The position numbers and the translations under genes are program-made. DNA of 64,000 nt, taken from contig SAUG01000117.1 in NCBI GenBank assembly GCA_011316305.1, forward strand, positions 1 to 64,000. The letters are read 5' to 3'. Every line of letters begins with the position of its first letter. The first letter of the stretch is position 1. Shown here piece by piece: positions 21,862 through 32,944 of this stretch. The notes under the pieces are model-generated. The model was not told the DNA's origin, made no database searches, and saw only the letters and a program-made list of their open reading frames with translations. The DNA is from Rusavskia elegans. Lineage: Eukaryota > Ascomycota > Lecanoromycetes > Teloschistales > Teloschistaceae.

Positions 21862-21900
21862 ACGCCAACGATTCTGGTCAGGGACTCGAACCCTGACAAA
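21862..21900 (-). other. tRNA-like T arm and acceptor strand (possible tRNA remnant)
   Basis: On the minus strand there is a perfect 5-bp stem CAGGG/CCCTG closing a TTCGAGT loop, the classic T arm and Pol III B box, followed by ACCAGAAT as a candidate 3' acceptor strand. A possible partner TCTGG lies about 120 nt upstream, but D and anticodon arms are not convincing. It may be a degenerate tRNA, a tRNA with a long intron, or chance. Confidence 0.25.
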
Positions 21901-22697
21901 CTGGCTCCGCCAGGCATTCCATGTACCCTCAAATGGGTAGACCCTCGTTGCGCCGCGATATTCGATTTTCGGTATGTCAACTAGCTGCCAGATCACTCAC
22001 CCAGACAACGTAATTCTATCCACCCTTTGTTATATATTCAATTCTTGCGCAAAAGTCACATGTTTCACGACGATGCAAATAAGTCATGCAAGCAACGTAT
22101 GATTTGTATTTACTGGTCTGCAACCAATTTCATCGATTAGCTTGGCCTATTTCTCATGCCTTTCTTTCCTATTTCACCTTTGGCTTCGTTCCTATTGCTG
22201 TTCCTGAGGCTTGTGTTTATGATGTGGTGCCTTTCTCTCCCCGATTGACGAAAACATTTTCGATCTCCCTCTCGGTTGGCTCGCCCATCCGACCAAAACG
22301 GCCCGGCATCGGAAAGATATTGCGATCCGAGAGTGTCAAAGAATTCCGATGCATGAACGACGTTGGTGGGTATGTACGTGGGCTCGAGGCCTCTTCAACC
22401 AGCCTAAACTATCCCACCGACTTGCTCTTCGTGGATCCACGGATTATCTCCCCAACGAATCGCTTCGGGCAGCGATGGATATGAGGTTTTATCCTGGCAC
22501 GTTGACTGCTTAGAGGCTTGAAATTGGTCCATCAAACGACGGATCTCTTGAAGTTTAACCGGCGTGGCGAGCATGTTGACAACTTGCCTGTCGAATTTCT
22601 AGGGCTTGTCCAAGAGCTTACGAGTTCGTTGCCCAATCCAAGTATTTTGAAATTACTGCGTGATCCGTTTGGCCAAAGGGAGCGAACGCATAGAGAA

Positions 22698-22783
22698 GGA
22701 GTCTTCGGAGACGGAGTCTTCAGATAGGGAGTCTTCCAAAACGGACTCTTCGGGAAGGGAGTCTTCAGAAAAGGAGTCTCCTG
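22698..22783 (+). repeat. 15-bp tandem repeat, five units
   Basis: Units of exactly 15 bp starting GGAGTCTTC or GGACTCTTC followed by six variable bases. Because 15 is a multiple of 3, the open plus frame encodes a five-residue Ser/Glu repeat (ESSET, ESSDR, ESSKT, DSSGR, ESSEK). The enclosing ORF (22660-22875) has no recognisable domain, so coding status is unknown. Confidence 0.8.
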
Positions 22784-23641
22784 TTTCGGCGATTCTGCAT
22801 TCACCTGCTCCTTGGACTCTGCTTCGATACTCTTTTCGTCGTCTCTTAAAAGATAGTATAGGACGAACGTATTAAATAGCTTAATCTTTCTAATTATATA
22901 GCGGAGACTCGCAAGAAGCAGGTAGAAAACTTCTTAATATTAGATATTTGGGTTTCTTCCAGCCAGCGGTTTAGTATAGATCTGTAGCACTGCTATCGTA
23001 ACTCCAGCTTGTTTGTAGACGTGTTGACTAGAATGTTGGTGAAAGAACGTATGAGGCTTGAGGCAGCTTGAGTGTTCAGTGATGCAGCCGCTATATCCTC
23101 GTTGTCCTTTGGGAGAGTCTCCCAAAGCTGCAAATACTTCATGTGAAAACATCTCTTGCTGCTTGCTATGCATACACGAAGGAATTTGAATGTGACTTTG
23201 ATGGAGTCCAGGTACCGTGAGGCTGGCAGGGGCTTCCCAACTCGCCTACTATTGACTCTCTCCTCAACGTCTCCGCCAATTTTTATAGTCTCCATCTTCT
23301 TGATTTACTCCCAAACCTCCCTCACATAAATGGCAACACTATTGTACGGAATAACGCTCTTCAATGAGTCGAATGGCCTGGACAGTCCGTGCGACAACTC
23401 CTTCGGCTCTGTCGGATCTTGCCCAGTCCTAGAGTTCATTTTCTGCAGTGCTGGTACACGGCGAGACAGGTAGAACGCACCTTCTCAGCTCCGTAACGGA
23501 TACGGGCCGGATGGGTAGTGAAGCAAGAAGCCGTATATCCTTTGGTAGATCTCCGTCGTGAGCTTTTTAAATGGGGAGAAATCTTTACCACGAGCTTGGA
23601 CAGCATTGAGTATTCGGTACCGTACAGAAAGGTTTTATTGC

Positions 23642-23932
23642 CTAGGATGCTTCCTTGGCTTTCGACGTGGCGATGCTTGGTTGATTTGGCTGGCATTCTG
23701 GGCGAGAGCGGCAGTCGATTTCAAGAGTTTCGGATTTGTGCTCTCGATTGCTAATTGGTTTATACCATAAGGCCTGGATCGGGCCATTCTGTTGCACGAG
23801 CTGCTGGCCGGTATGAAACAAGTGGTCTTGATCGATGCACGCACGATAGTAGAAAACGGCAAGTGATAAGAGACCGCTAACAGCGAGTCCCAGTACGGTC
23901 TTCGGGCACCGCCCGGCCATGATGGCCCGCAT
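23642..23932 (-). CDS. Hypothetical small protein with N-terminal membrane anchor
   Basis: Uninterrupted 96-codon minus-strand frame. Residues about 12-30 (VLGLAVSGLLSLAVFYYR) form a single hydrophobic segment with a basic residue before it, as in a signal anchor. The rest is polar with several Cys. No family recognised. It could be a first exon of a longer secretory-pathway protein, since the frame at 23436-23696 is also open just downstream, but no intron joining them is compelling. Confidence 0.25.
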   Translation of the reverse strand: MRAIMAGRCPKTVLGLAVSGLLSLAVFYYRACIDQDHLFHTGQQLVQQNGPIQALWYKPISNREHKSETLEIDCRSRPECQPNQPSIATSKAKEAS

Positions 23933-25195
23933 CGTCCTTGGTGAACCTTTGATGGTAGCGAGTGAGAGTCACTCTAATTTTCTTCCTCATTCACCGCATT
24001 TACCTCGCCATCAGCTAAGCTCTGGCTTGGACTTTCTAGGACGATTTGATTAGGTCCTTGGGCCGAGAGACCATTATCGATTGACGAGGATGTTTAGGAG
24101 CTGAGACGTGATCTGGCAGGGATACCTCTGCGAGTTGGTGAAACTAGGCTCGGCTTTGAAGATTGTGAAATTTGTCTGCGGGAAGGTTCCTGGAGACCGA
24201 TGTTGAGACGATCATGAATTGATGGAAATGTACTATGCAAATGTTAATGGGCTTGAAAAAGTCAATGACGGTGGGTGGCAATGATTGGGAGATCGAGTCA
24301 AGAGTATATCAGCAAGGAAAAGCAGAAATCTCGTCAGACAAGAGACGCATGGAGGAACATTCTATTAGGTATTGAAAATGCGCCAATACGAGAATGAAAC
24401 GTAGAGCTTGAGATGATCGAGCAGTTGCAGAGACGATAGGTCTAGAATGCCTTTCAATGTCATATGGGAAATGGATAGAGATTTTGCAATTTAGGAGCTA
24501 AGGCGACAGTAAAGCAGTAATCAAATGGCATTTCGATGTGCAAGTATATATAACAGCAAATAGTACATCGTGATAGGAGCATGTAAGGCCGAGAAAGAGT
24601 AAGCACGGAGAGCGGATTGCAGGCGTCTTATATAGAGGATCGAATGAGCTAGCATCCATGTGAAAGATGTTTCATATGACCATGTCTACATGAATCCCAT
24701 CTGGATATAGCCAGAATGTGCGCACATTGATCGATGAAGCATTGGTCGACTTACTTGGTCCGGAGATCTCTGGAAATTCATTCACGAGTACAGAACTTCG
24801 TCGGTTTGGTTCAAGTGAAGGCGGCCAAAGAAAAAGCCGTGAATTGGAGGTTACTGCTCCTGGATGCACCTTTAGCCTGAGGTGCAGACGTCGTTCTTAC
24901 AGATCAGAAAACTCGCAATTGATGACATCGGCTATGGGCACTACCACTGCTGCGGAGACCTACAATACACATGGTTCTCGGGAGGGTTCCAAATCAAGTC
25001 GATTAACTGGACATCGACACCACGATACTGAGGCATCGAGATCTCGATTGCCACCGATATACCGGATTTGACGTAGATCTACCTCGATGGTCAGGACAAG
25101 GTATCGTAGGGGCATGTAGTCTCGTCTCAGACCTGCGAAAATTACTACTTGCTCGAAAACTGACCATACAGAGCTACCGGTGCTTCAATCATCCA

Positions 25196-27175
25196 TCAAT
25201 GTTGCCAAATCAATATGCATACAACGCCTGAATAGATCAGAGGCACCATCATGGGATTTGAAACCCAGTGGCAGCCCGCATAAAGCAGCAACATCATCAG
25301 TATGGCTGACCAGGCGGCTGCGTCGCAGCCGATGTGCATCCACACCCAATTTTCTCGGATCTGTGTCCATCGACAGGGCAATTTCCCACGTTGGCGTAAG
25401 AATGCTTCGTAAACTGTCATGTGTATCCGTATCCACCACGGCGGATCAAGGAAAAGTGACCACGCTCTGCACGGAGATGACTCCCCGAGCAGGTACCGGT
25501 ATCTCTCGTGAGAGGTTACAAAAAAGTCGATTCTCCTTTGCCATCTTGGGAACAAGTCGCCTTTTTTGTCGTAGGGTTCGGACCCCATCCACCGGCGCCA
25601 CCGGTCGACATGCTCTGCGATCTCATTTGCATCTCCATCTACCTCAATCCATTCATGGTGTTTTGTCAGCTTGTCGCTGTCTTTGCCCCTGTGAAGAGGG
25701 CATATGAAGCTGGTTTTCCATGACGCCAAGGAATGAAAGATGGTTTGTTCCAGCCATTTGTGCTGTGGAACTCTGCAGATATTATACCCGTTTGTGACTG
25801 GGGTTATATCACCTGCGCAACGAGCGACTTGTTTAGCCCTCTGTAGAATTGTCTGAGTTGTAAGACCGATCTTGAAATGACTTGGTGATCCTTGGGATTG
25901 GAAAATATAGACGTAACCATCTAGGTAGCCAGTGCGACAACCCAGTCCGTTCCTCAAATGTTTAAAGGTTTCGTTGAAGGCTGTTTCATTGCTTACATTT
26001 CCGCGTGGTTTGAATAGTGGAGACTGCTTGTTCTCCATATTCGCATTCTTTGATGGCGTCTGTAGTATCCCAGGTGCTAGAAGCTCTCCAGGACTAGAAC
26101 TCGGACACGGCGACTCGTAGGCTGACTCTTTGCCGATGTTAAAGTCTCCATCCGGGAAAGTACCAGGGACCCGATCTAATCGCACGTTGTCCGAAATTTC
26201 CCGCATCAAGCAGGGAATCGATGTTCTCCGATCACCTGGAGATTGGGTGCTTTGAAACGGTGATGGACAGGTATCTCCCGGGGAGTCGGCTTCCCTGTCA
26301 TCTTCACATATGCTCAGATCATTCCAGGGTGGAGGATTGCCTGGTTGTTGTCCAGCATCATGTTTCGTATTGGGTTGCAATATTCGTGAAGGCTCAATTG
26401 TCCACTGAATATTGTCATACTCAGTGAAGTCCATGGTATCAGTGGAATCGGAGATCAGCGAAAAATCGATAGAGCTATCAGCCTGAGTGGAGTCTGTGTC
26501 AAGATCTGCCAAAGGTTCGGCTGCCTTGAGATCAGGGGCCCGTTTACGCCGTGGGGAAACACCAATGCTAGACCAGTATATGCGGCACTCCTGCCACAAT
26601 CTGTCGACCGTTATCATGAAGCTTTCGTTGTCTTCCTGATGTTTTCCACATAACCAGTAGCGAGCTAGTTCAAGCAGAGATTTGTCTGCTTCTGCGCCTA
26701 TGGCCATTCGGTTCAAAAAGCCATATATCTTGTCGTGTAGCTCTGTGGAACTGAAGCAGTCGAGCATGGAGGTACATGAAAGGTTTCCAGCGGCTAGGCA
26801 TTTCCATTTGGCGGTATCCGTACTCCAGCTCATGTGATTGAGAAAGTGGACTAGTCGAGAGGATGCAAGCCAATGATACGCAAAATCGGCCGACAGTGAT
26901 TGATGATCACTGCAGGTGCAGGACTTTGCGACATACTTGAGTTTACTGATATTTTCTTTTGTGAGAGAGATAGTGTCCTCGTCCATTGATTGGAGTACAT
27001 TGTCAAGCTTGTCTTTGGCCATGGGAAGGCGCTTCGACTTGGGGCTCCGGATCAGTTGTTGCGAGCACGACTTGGAGCTTACAAAAGGTGACCCAATACA
27101 TGTTGTAGTCGTCGAGATTATCCTGGAAAGACGCTTCAATGAAATCGGTTGGACTGCAAAGACAGGAACAGACAT
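25196..27175 (-). CDS. T5orf172 (GIY-YIG-like, DUF1766) domain protein with C-terminal membrane segments
   Basis: Single-exon protein of about 659 residues from the ATG at 27175; the frame is open slightly further upstream without another ATG. Residues about 1-270 hold an uncharacterised region with several Cys and Trp (FAYHWLASSRLVHFLNHMSW, MLDCFSSTELHDKIYGFL) that recurs in fungal DUF1766 proteins. A Ser/Pro/Asp-rich linker follows. The T5orf172 domain, a relative of GIY-YIG nucleases, starts at about residue 421 with YVYIFQS and HFKIGLTTQTILQRAKQ and extends to about 525. Two hydrophobic stretches near residues 615-657 end the protein. Nuclease activity is not established for fungal members. 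A shorter start at MAKDK is possible. Confidence 0.8.
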   Translation of the reverse strand: MSVPVFAVQPISLKRLSRIISTTTTCIGSPFVSSKSCSQQLIRSPKSKRLPMAKDKLDNVLQSMDEDTISLTKENISKLKYVAKSCTCSDHQSLSADFAYHWLASSRLVHFLNHMSWSTDTAKWKCLAAGNLSCTSMLDCFSSTELHDKIYGFLNRMAIGAEADKSLLELARYWLCGKHQEDNESFMITVDRLWQECRIYWSSIGVSPRRKRAPDLKAAEPLADLDTDSTQADSSIDFSLISDSTDTMDFTEYDNIQWTIEPSRILQPNTKHDAGQQPGNPPPWNDLSICEDDREADSPGDTCPSPFQSTQSPGDRRTSIPCLMREISDNVRLDRVPGTFPDGDFNIGKESAYESPCPSSSPGELLAPGILQTPSKNANMENKQSPLFKPRGNVSNETAFNETFKHLRNGLGCRTGYLDGYVYIFQSQGSPSHFKIGLTTQTILQRAKQVARCAGDITPVTNGYNICRVPQHKWLEQTIFHSLASWKTSFICPLHRGKDSDKLTKHHEWIEVDGDANEIAEHVDRWRRWMGSEPYDKKGDLFPRWQRRIDFFVTSHERYRYLLGESSPCRAWSLFLDPPWWIRIHMTVYEAFLRQRGKLPCRWTQIRENWVWMHIGCDAAAWSAILMMLLLYAGCHWVSNPMMVPLIYSGVVCILIWQH

Positions 27176-28039
27176 GACAAAGATAGAAGGCAAGTGGAAA
27201 GCACCGAGCTTGACAGGACCTGAGTTTGTTGCTTCGGTGATACAAGGCGACTATAATGTAGTATGAAGAAGCTACCTGATAAGCCTAAATAGGTGGTCAA
27301 GAGAAAAGGTGCCCAGCCCATCAAGGCCTCGAGAGTCGACCAGAAACGTAGAGAAGGGCTGAATTTAGCCTGGGCCCTGCGAAGGCGCAGCACACACAGG
27401 CACACACCCTCCATCAGAGGCTCACAGCCAGCTCGGGGTGCCAGCCTCGTGTTTCAGCAATCGAAGCCAAACCTCTTGTTGGAACGTCGACTGCACAATG
27501 AGCTCACCATTATAATCCTGAATAGGTCCAGAACGCTGCTTGTGGTCACTGCTCGAACCTCGAGTCTTGAGCTGAGTTATATCCATTGGACGTTCATGCG
27601 GTCCCACAGTTAAAAGTAAAGGAATAATCGCCCACCTGCCTCGAGCTTGACTCGCTGTCGCGAGATGGGTGGTCGTTAGCTGCACGGTGTCACTCTCCTC
27701 CTGCATGAGAGCCAGGCTCCATGGGCAATACCTATTCTTGAGATTACACAGATCACCGAGGCGCAGTTGTAAAAGACTTGTGAGGGTGGACGGGGAAGGT
27801 TTCTCAGTGGTCGTCGGCGCGCTCTACTTCTATGCGCGGGCGATCCGCCAAGCGCTCCCAGCTCAGGAAGTCACCATCATGTGCTGATTCGCTGTTCAAG
27901 CGAGAACGGAATAGTGATTGAGCTGAATTGGGGCAGCTATGGACTGCTCTAGTGAGGTGTGGAAAACCGAGCAAGACCAGACTTGGGGCTTGGAACTCAC
28001 CACAGAGCCAGACACCGGTGCTGGCACCATCAGGTTCAC
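27176..28039. other. Intergenic region, no gene recognised
   Basis: About 0.86 kb between the T5orf172 gene start and the 3' end of PRO2. Left part is the presumed promoter of the T5orf172 gene; right part should contain the PRO2 polyadenylation region. Short frames are unsupported. Confidence 0.4.
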
Positions 28040-29649
28040 TCAATCTATGCCCAACCGCTCATGCCTCCATTTCCTCCCAGTGGAGCCTCCATAATCAGCT
28101 GCCACCTGTCCAGACCCACTCACGGCATATTTGTAGATACATAAACCCTCCAGACCTACCGGGCCTCTTGCGTGGATCTTGTTCGTACTGATCCCAACTT
28201 CCGTCCCAAAGCCAAAGCGCATCCCGTCGGCCATGCGGGTACTCGTGTTCCAGAAGACGCATGCGCTGTCGACGGACGCCTGGAATTGCTGAGCAACGGA
28301 AGCTGACGAGGTGAGTATCGCGTCGGTATGGTGGGACGAATGAGCATTGATGTGTGCAACGGCGAGTGAGAGGGAGACATCGTCAGGGGCATTGTCCGGG
28401 GCGGTAACCGTTTTGATCGCGAGAATAGGCGAGAGGAACTCGGTGTCATAATCCTCCTCCACCGCGTCTTGCAGCAGAGCGGATTTATCTGCCGGCAAGG
28501 AGGACAGTAGCGAATCCTTTGAGGCACTGTCGCAACGAAGAGAACATCCTTTTTCCAAGAGCTTAGATGCGATCGTCGGAAGGTGGGTCTTCAGTGCCTC
28601 TTGATGAATGAGCAGAGTCTCCACGCTGTTGCACGCGGCTGGATAGCCGAGTTTGCTGTCCAGGAGGATGCGAACGCACGACTCAGGCTCGGCGTCTGGG
28701 TGGATGTAGATATGACAGAGACCGTCGGCATGTCCCAGTACTGGGATGCGGGTGCTGGCTTTGACATAGCGCACCAACTCATTCGAGCCGCGTGGGATAA
28801 CAAGATCGATTTGATTATCACATTCAAGGAGAGAAGCAATGGCATCTCGAGTTGTGACGAGTTGGATGGCTGCGTTTGGTACCGCTGTCGTTGTGAGAGC
28901 GGAAGATATCGCAGACGAGATTGCATGAAAAGAGGCGGTAGATTCTTTGCCGCCTGCTCAGAGTCAGCACAATCACGACGAATAACCAAGCTCAATCTAC
29001 CTTTCAGAATCGCCGCATTGCCAGACTTGATCGCTAAAGCTGCAATATTCGCAATGACCTCTGGTCGAGCTTCAAAAATAATGAGTAGAACTCCGATGGG
29101 GCAGGTAATCCTCTCCAAGGTCAGGCCATCATCCAGGAGTGTTTTCAAAATGACCTTGCCCACTGTACCGTACGGGGCTCATGAAAGTCCATGACCACAG
29201 CTTGCGGAGACATTCGCTGAATTCAGTCGCCCTCATTGTCTTGCGGCTCACACTCGGCTTTGCTGTGGTACTTTACTTCCATTGAGCCCACTGTACGCTT
29301 GGTTAGAAACTTAACACGATGCTTGAACAATGCAGAGTCAATGCTCACGAGGATCTTCGAGATCTCGGACGTCCAGAATGCCCTGCAGCATGTCCTCCCA
29401 CTTTCCTGGTCGACCAAGATCAAGTCTTTTCAGCACACTCTGACTTAGTTGCCCATCCTCTGCGGCCTTGCTTGCCAAGCTAAGGTCTCTTGTATTGGCA
29501 TCCAGGATGCTTTCCTTTGCTTGGAGGAGTGATTGATGTATTGCAGTTAGGGCATCGTTACGGTCTGCAGACGGGAGTAAAGCGAGATTTCTTGAGGCAA
29601 CCGAAGCTGCTTTGGCAATTTGCGCCGGAGAAGAATCTGTAAGCGACAT
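28040..29649 (-). CDS. PRO2: Gamma-glutamyl phosphate reductase
   Basis: Second step of proline synthesis: reduces gamma-glutamyl phosphate to glutamate semialdehyde with NADPH. Three exons: 29349-29649, 29001-29162 and 28040-28953, about 458 residues, normal for the family. Motifs in order are [98 protein letters not shown] (catalytic Cys), [16 protein letters not shown] and GEVGIST-like ([20 protein letters not shown]). The C-terminus ends near DYGGS and KWRHERLG. The first intron is unusually long here (186 nt) and contains a duplicate of the true acceptor context. Divergent from CSN3 with about 200 bp between starts. Confidence 0.95.
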
Positions 29650-29852
29650 TTCCCTAATACTTGCAGCGATCGCTCAGTTTGTCGTGAAGCACAAGTGACA
29701 TGCGCAGAGGTTATCTCTTTTAGTGCGCAGGCAAGGCAGGGCAAGTGACTGAAAGCGAATCACGTCAGTGCGGAACACTTCCGCATGCGATTCATATTGC
29801 GAATCCATACCGAGCATCGCTTGAGGCAGCACCACTGATTCAACGAGCAGCG
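29650..29852. promoter_or_regulatory. Compact divergent promoter between PRO2 and CSN3
   Basis: About 200 bp between the PRO2 start (29649) and CSN3 start (29853). Both genes must draw their promoter elements from this short spacer. No named motif is confidently identified. Confidence 0.5.
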
Positions 29853-31732
29853 ATGGCACCTAGGAATATGGACTCGCTGCTGCCGCAGCTTCTGACCTTT
29901 CCACCACATCCACCTCCGCCCGTTCCACTAGTCGATGTCGCATACGATAAAGAGATCAAGAGCTTGCGGAAGGTGCTGAATGACACACCAGCCAGCCTCT
30001 TGACGGCGGGCGTTCCTAATGGAGGCGACCTCCTCGATGTAAGCTCTCTCATACACTGGTAGGGCATCCAATTTCGCTCATAGTCGAGGTATCGGATGCC
30101 CACCACTCCACCAAATGGGAACTTACGGCTATTACGGCTGGCTTGCTCACATCCCGTAGGTCTTAGATCCATCCATCAACACTCTACCGTTCCTCTACGT
30201 TTTGCTTGCCCACAGCAGTGCTGGCAAGCAAAAAGCAACCACCATCGGAAGTCCATTATGGCACAAAGCTCTTGAATTTCTACACCGGTTCGACTCAGTG
30301 CAGGTCAGATACGTTGGGTCAGAGTTCAGAAGGCTCATTATGTTCGTCCAAGACGTAGCATTGGCCGGTAAGAAGGTATGTACATCGAGATACCGACTGG
30401 TTGTACACCCATTATCACGATTAGCTGTCACTTTGGCAAGTCCCTCATCGGATGCCACATGCATCCCTATTCGAACTGTCCATTGATTCGACATGCTGAT
30501 CACGGGCAGCCAATCGCGGCAGTACGACCCATCGGGACCGCAATTCTTCGACTTGATCCGTCGGGCTCCTGCTACACTTCTACCCATCTGACGTTCGTTC
30601 GTTTGTGTCTGGAAGCTCGTACATTTCGTGCCGCCAAAGCGATCCTTGACAAGGACATATACGAATTGCCATCATCGGCAAGGACCGTACCGGATCTCCC
30701 CTGCTCTCGCCACGACACCAGCTCGGGCTTCATTACGGATAAATCGGAGCTCTCTGATGCGATATCCTATCGAGACCCTTTACACTACTTCCTCTATGGT
30801 GCAATGATCTACCTGGCGCTGAAGGAGTGGCGGCGGGCGATACTCTTTCTGGAAGTCGTTCTTACGGCACCCTCGAAATCCCACTCGAGTCAAATCCAGG
30901 TTGAGGCGTATAAGAAATGGGTGCTTGCCAATTTGCTAGCCTATGGCGAAGTCGTACGTCTAGACCACTGGAAACTAAGGCAAAGGGGCTAATGTGACCA
31001 AAAAAAAACCAGCCGAGTTCACTACCCAAAACCACTAATTCACAAGTTGCAAAGCATGCCAGAACTCTAGGCAAGGCGTATGAATCATTGGGGATTGTAT
31101 TTCAAGACGGCATATCTAAAGAGCACGACCTTCGAAGATTGAATGCCGAGGTGCATATAGGGCATCAGAAATGGTCATCGGTAAGAATGGACCTTGCATT
31201 ATTAGCATTATCACCTTGACTGATGCTGGTCTAGGATCACAACCTCAGTCTTGTATTGCAAGTCCTTGATGCCTACCGACAATTTACTATTGCCAAGCTG
31301 GAGTCAACGTATGTAGCTTTACCGCTCTCAGAAGTTGGCCGACGGACATCTCCGAACCCAAATGATCATGCAGAAACTGCACAGTATATCGCTACGATGA
31401 TCAAAAACGGCCAGCTCAACGCTACAATCGAACAAAAAAGCAGCAATGACCCCCAGTCATGGGTGTTGCGATTCGTTGCACCGTCAGACTCGGGGCCTCA
31501 GGCTCGCACCGAGCAGCACCAACACGAAGAACTAAAGAGACAAGCTGCCAGAACAGCGATGGTGGCCGAATATGTCAGAGAAACCGATCGAAAACTCTCG
31601 CTGAACAAGGACTACATCAGCTGGTTGAAGCAGAAGGCAGATTCAACAGCGGCTGCAAACGGAGGGGAGGACCCTACAATCACGCTTGAACAGGTTCCAT
31701 TCGAAGACGAGGATCTATTGGTTGGGACGTGA
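29853..31732 (+). CDS. CSN3: COP9 signalosome subunit 3
   Basis: Subunit of the eight-protein COP9 signalosome, which removes Nedd8 from cullin-RING ligases; in filamentous fungi it affects development and light response. Five exons: 29853-30038, 30160-30375, 30510-30950, 31013-31180 and 31235-31732, all in phase, about 502 residues. Family features are the N-terminal helical repeats (PLWHKALEFLHRFDSVQVRYVGSEF), the repeat around THLTFVRLCLEARTFRAAKAIL, YHYY-like segment DPLHYFLYGAMIYLALKEWRRAILFLE, then VEAYKKWVLANLL and a C-terminal PCI winged-helix with TIAKLESTYVALPLSEVGRR and IATMIKNGQLNATIEQ. The helix following the PCI domain is charged and acidic at the end. A second ATG at 29868 (MDSLLPQLL) could be the true start. 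Confidence 0.88.
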
Positions 31733-32136
31733 TCTCCCTTGGTCAGGAGCAATGAAATGGCTTGCGAGCACATCGTGATATTGGCTCGACATATCGATGA
31801 TCCAGGCCATCTGAATAGCATTTTTATGAGCGATGGTGGGATGACCTGTGCATGCATAGCTATGGTGTTGGCATAAGATACTCAAATGAAAGACGACTTC
31901 AAAGATCCACGCCCTGTTCTTGTAGCTTCTATCCATGACCTCCTTGCGGTTTATCCACACAAGTGGATTGCAAATCACGTGACATACCGATTTGCCACAT
32001 CTTCGATGCACATCTCCGTCATCGTTTGTCCAAAAACCTAACCTCCACCAAAACCAAACCAAAGACCCTACAACACCACATCCACCCATCACATACACAA
32101 ATATCAACTCACCAAAACCATACAACCTAAACAGCA
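31733..32136. promoter_or_regulatory. CSN3 3' region and ISU1 promoter
   Basis: About 0.4 kb between tandem plus-strand genes. The right 100 bp is A/C-rich with many ACCA and CACA steps directly before the ISU1 ATG, a common look for fungal leaders. No specific site assigned. Confidence 0.4.
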
Positions 32137-32944
32137 ATGCGCCGCCTCATCTCCACCGCCCCCCGCGCCGCCTCAACTCTCACCTCGACTGCCATCCGCC
32201 CACACACCTCTCGCCTCCCCACCCCCTCCATCAATAACACCACCCGCCGTTCCTACCACGAAAAAGTCCTCGACCACTACTCCTCCCCGCGCAACGTGGG
32301 CTCCATGTCCAAAACCGACACCTCGGTCGGCACGGGGCTCGTGGGCGCGCCGGCGTGCGGGGATGTCATGAAATTGCAGATCAAGGTCAATCCGGAGACG
32401 GATACGATTGAGGATGTGAAGTTCAAGACTTTTGGGTGTGGGAGTGCGATTGCGAGTAGTAGTTATTTGACCGAGTTGGTATGTTTATCCTTGGAATAGA
32501 TGGAAAGGATGGGGATGATGACGAATGCTGAATGATGTGGGCTGATTTGATGGCATGAAATAGGTACGAGGGATGACGCTCACCGATGCGGGTAAAGTCC
32601 GAAATACGGAAATCGCGAGGGAATTATGTCTCCCGCCCGTTAAACGTATGTCCTCCCCTCCTCCCTCATCCCATCCTCTTCTCTCCCTACTCCCCTCTCC
32701 CTCCATCCCCTCTCCCCCCTCTTCTCCCTCATTGTGAAACTAGAAAAGCTAACACCACCTCACAAAAAAAGTCCACTGTTCCATGCTGGCCGAAGACGCC
32801 ATCAAATCCGCCATCTCAAACTACCGCACCAAGAACCCCAAAGCCGCCGCCACCGATCTCGGAGGCACCAGTGCGGCGATGCCGAAGGTGGAAGTTGAGA
32901 CGATTATGGATGGCCCAGCGGCGTCGGAAGGTGCGAGGGCTTGA
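32137..32944 (+). CDS. ISU1: Mitochondrial iron-sulfur cluster scaffold protein
   Basis: Scaffold on which mitochondrial [2Fe-2S] clusters are assembled before transfer by the Hsp70 system. Three exons, 32137-32478, 32564-32645 and 32772-32944, about 198 residues. Residues 1-38 form an Arg/Ser/Thr-rich mitochondrial presequence ending in RRSYHEKV. The mature part shows the three conserved cluster-binding cysteines in GAPACGDVMKLQI, FGCGSAIASSS and LHCSMLAEDAI, plus LPPVK, the Hsp70 (Ssq1-type) recognition motif, split by intron 2. A C-terminal extension of about 40 residues rich in Ala and Thr follows the conserved core, as in other filamentous fungi. Confidence 0.96.

Larger units (their letters stand above)
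21308..25195. other. Gene-poor region, no confident gene
   Basis: About 3.9 kb with only short, unsupported frames. Notable parts are a tRNA-like T arm near 21876-21897 (minus strand), a 15-bp tandem repeat at 22698-22783, and a minus-strand ORF at 23642-23932 with one membrane segment. Minus-strand open stretches at 22993-23295 and 23436-23696 look coding-like but match nothing I know and do not join convincingly. Base composition is ordinary, unlike the RIP blocks. Confidence 0.4.

Noticed and set aside
22698..22783. Tandem repeats considered as a CRISPR array
   Set aside because: Units are 15 bp without unique spacers, and the genome is clearly eukaryotic.
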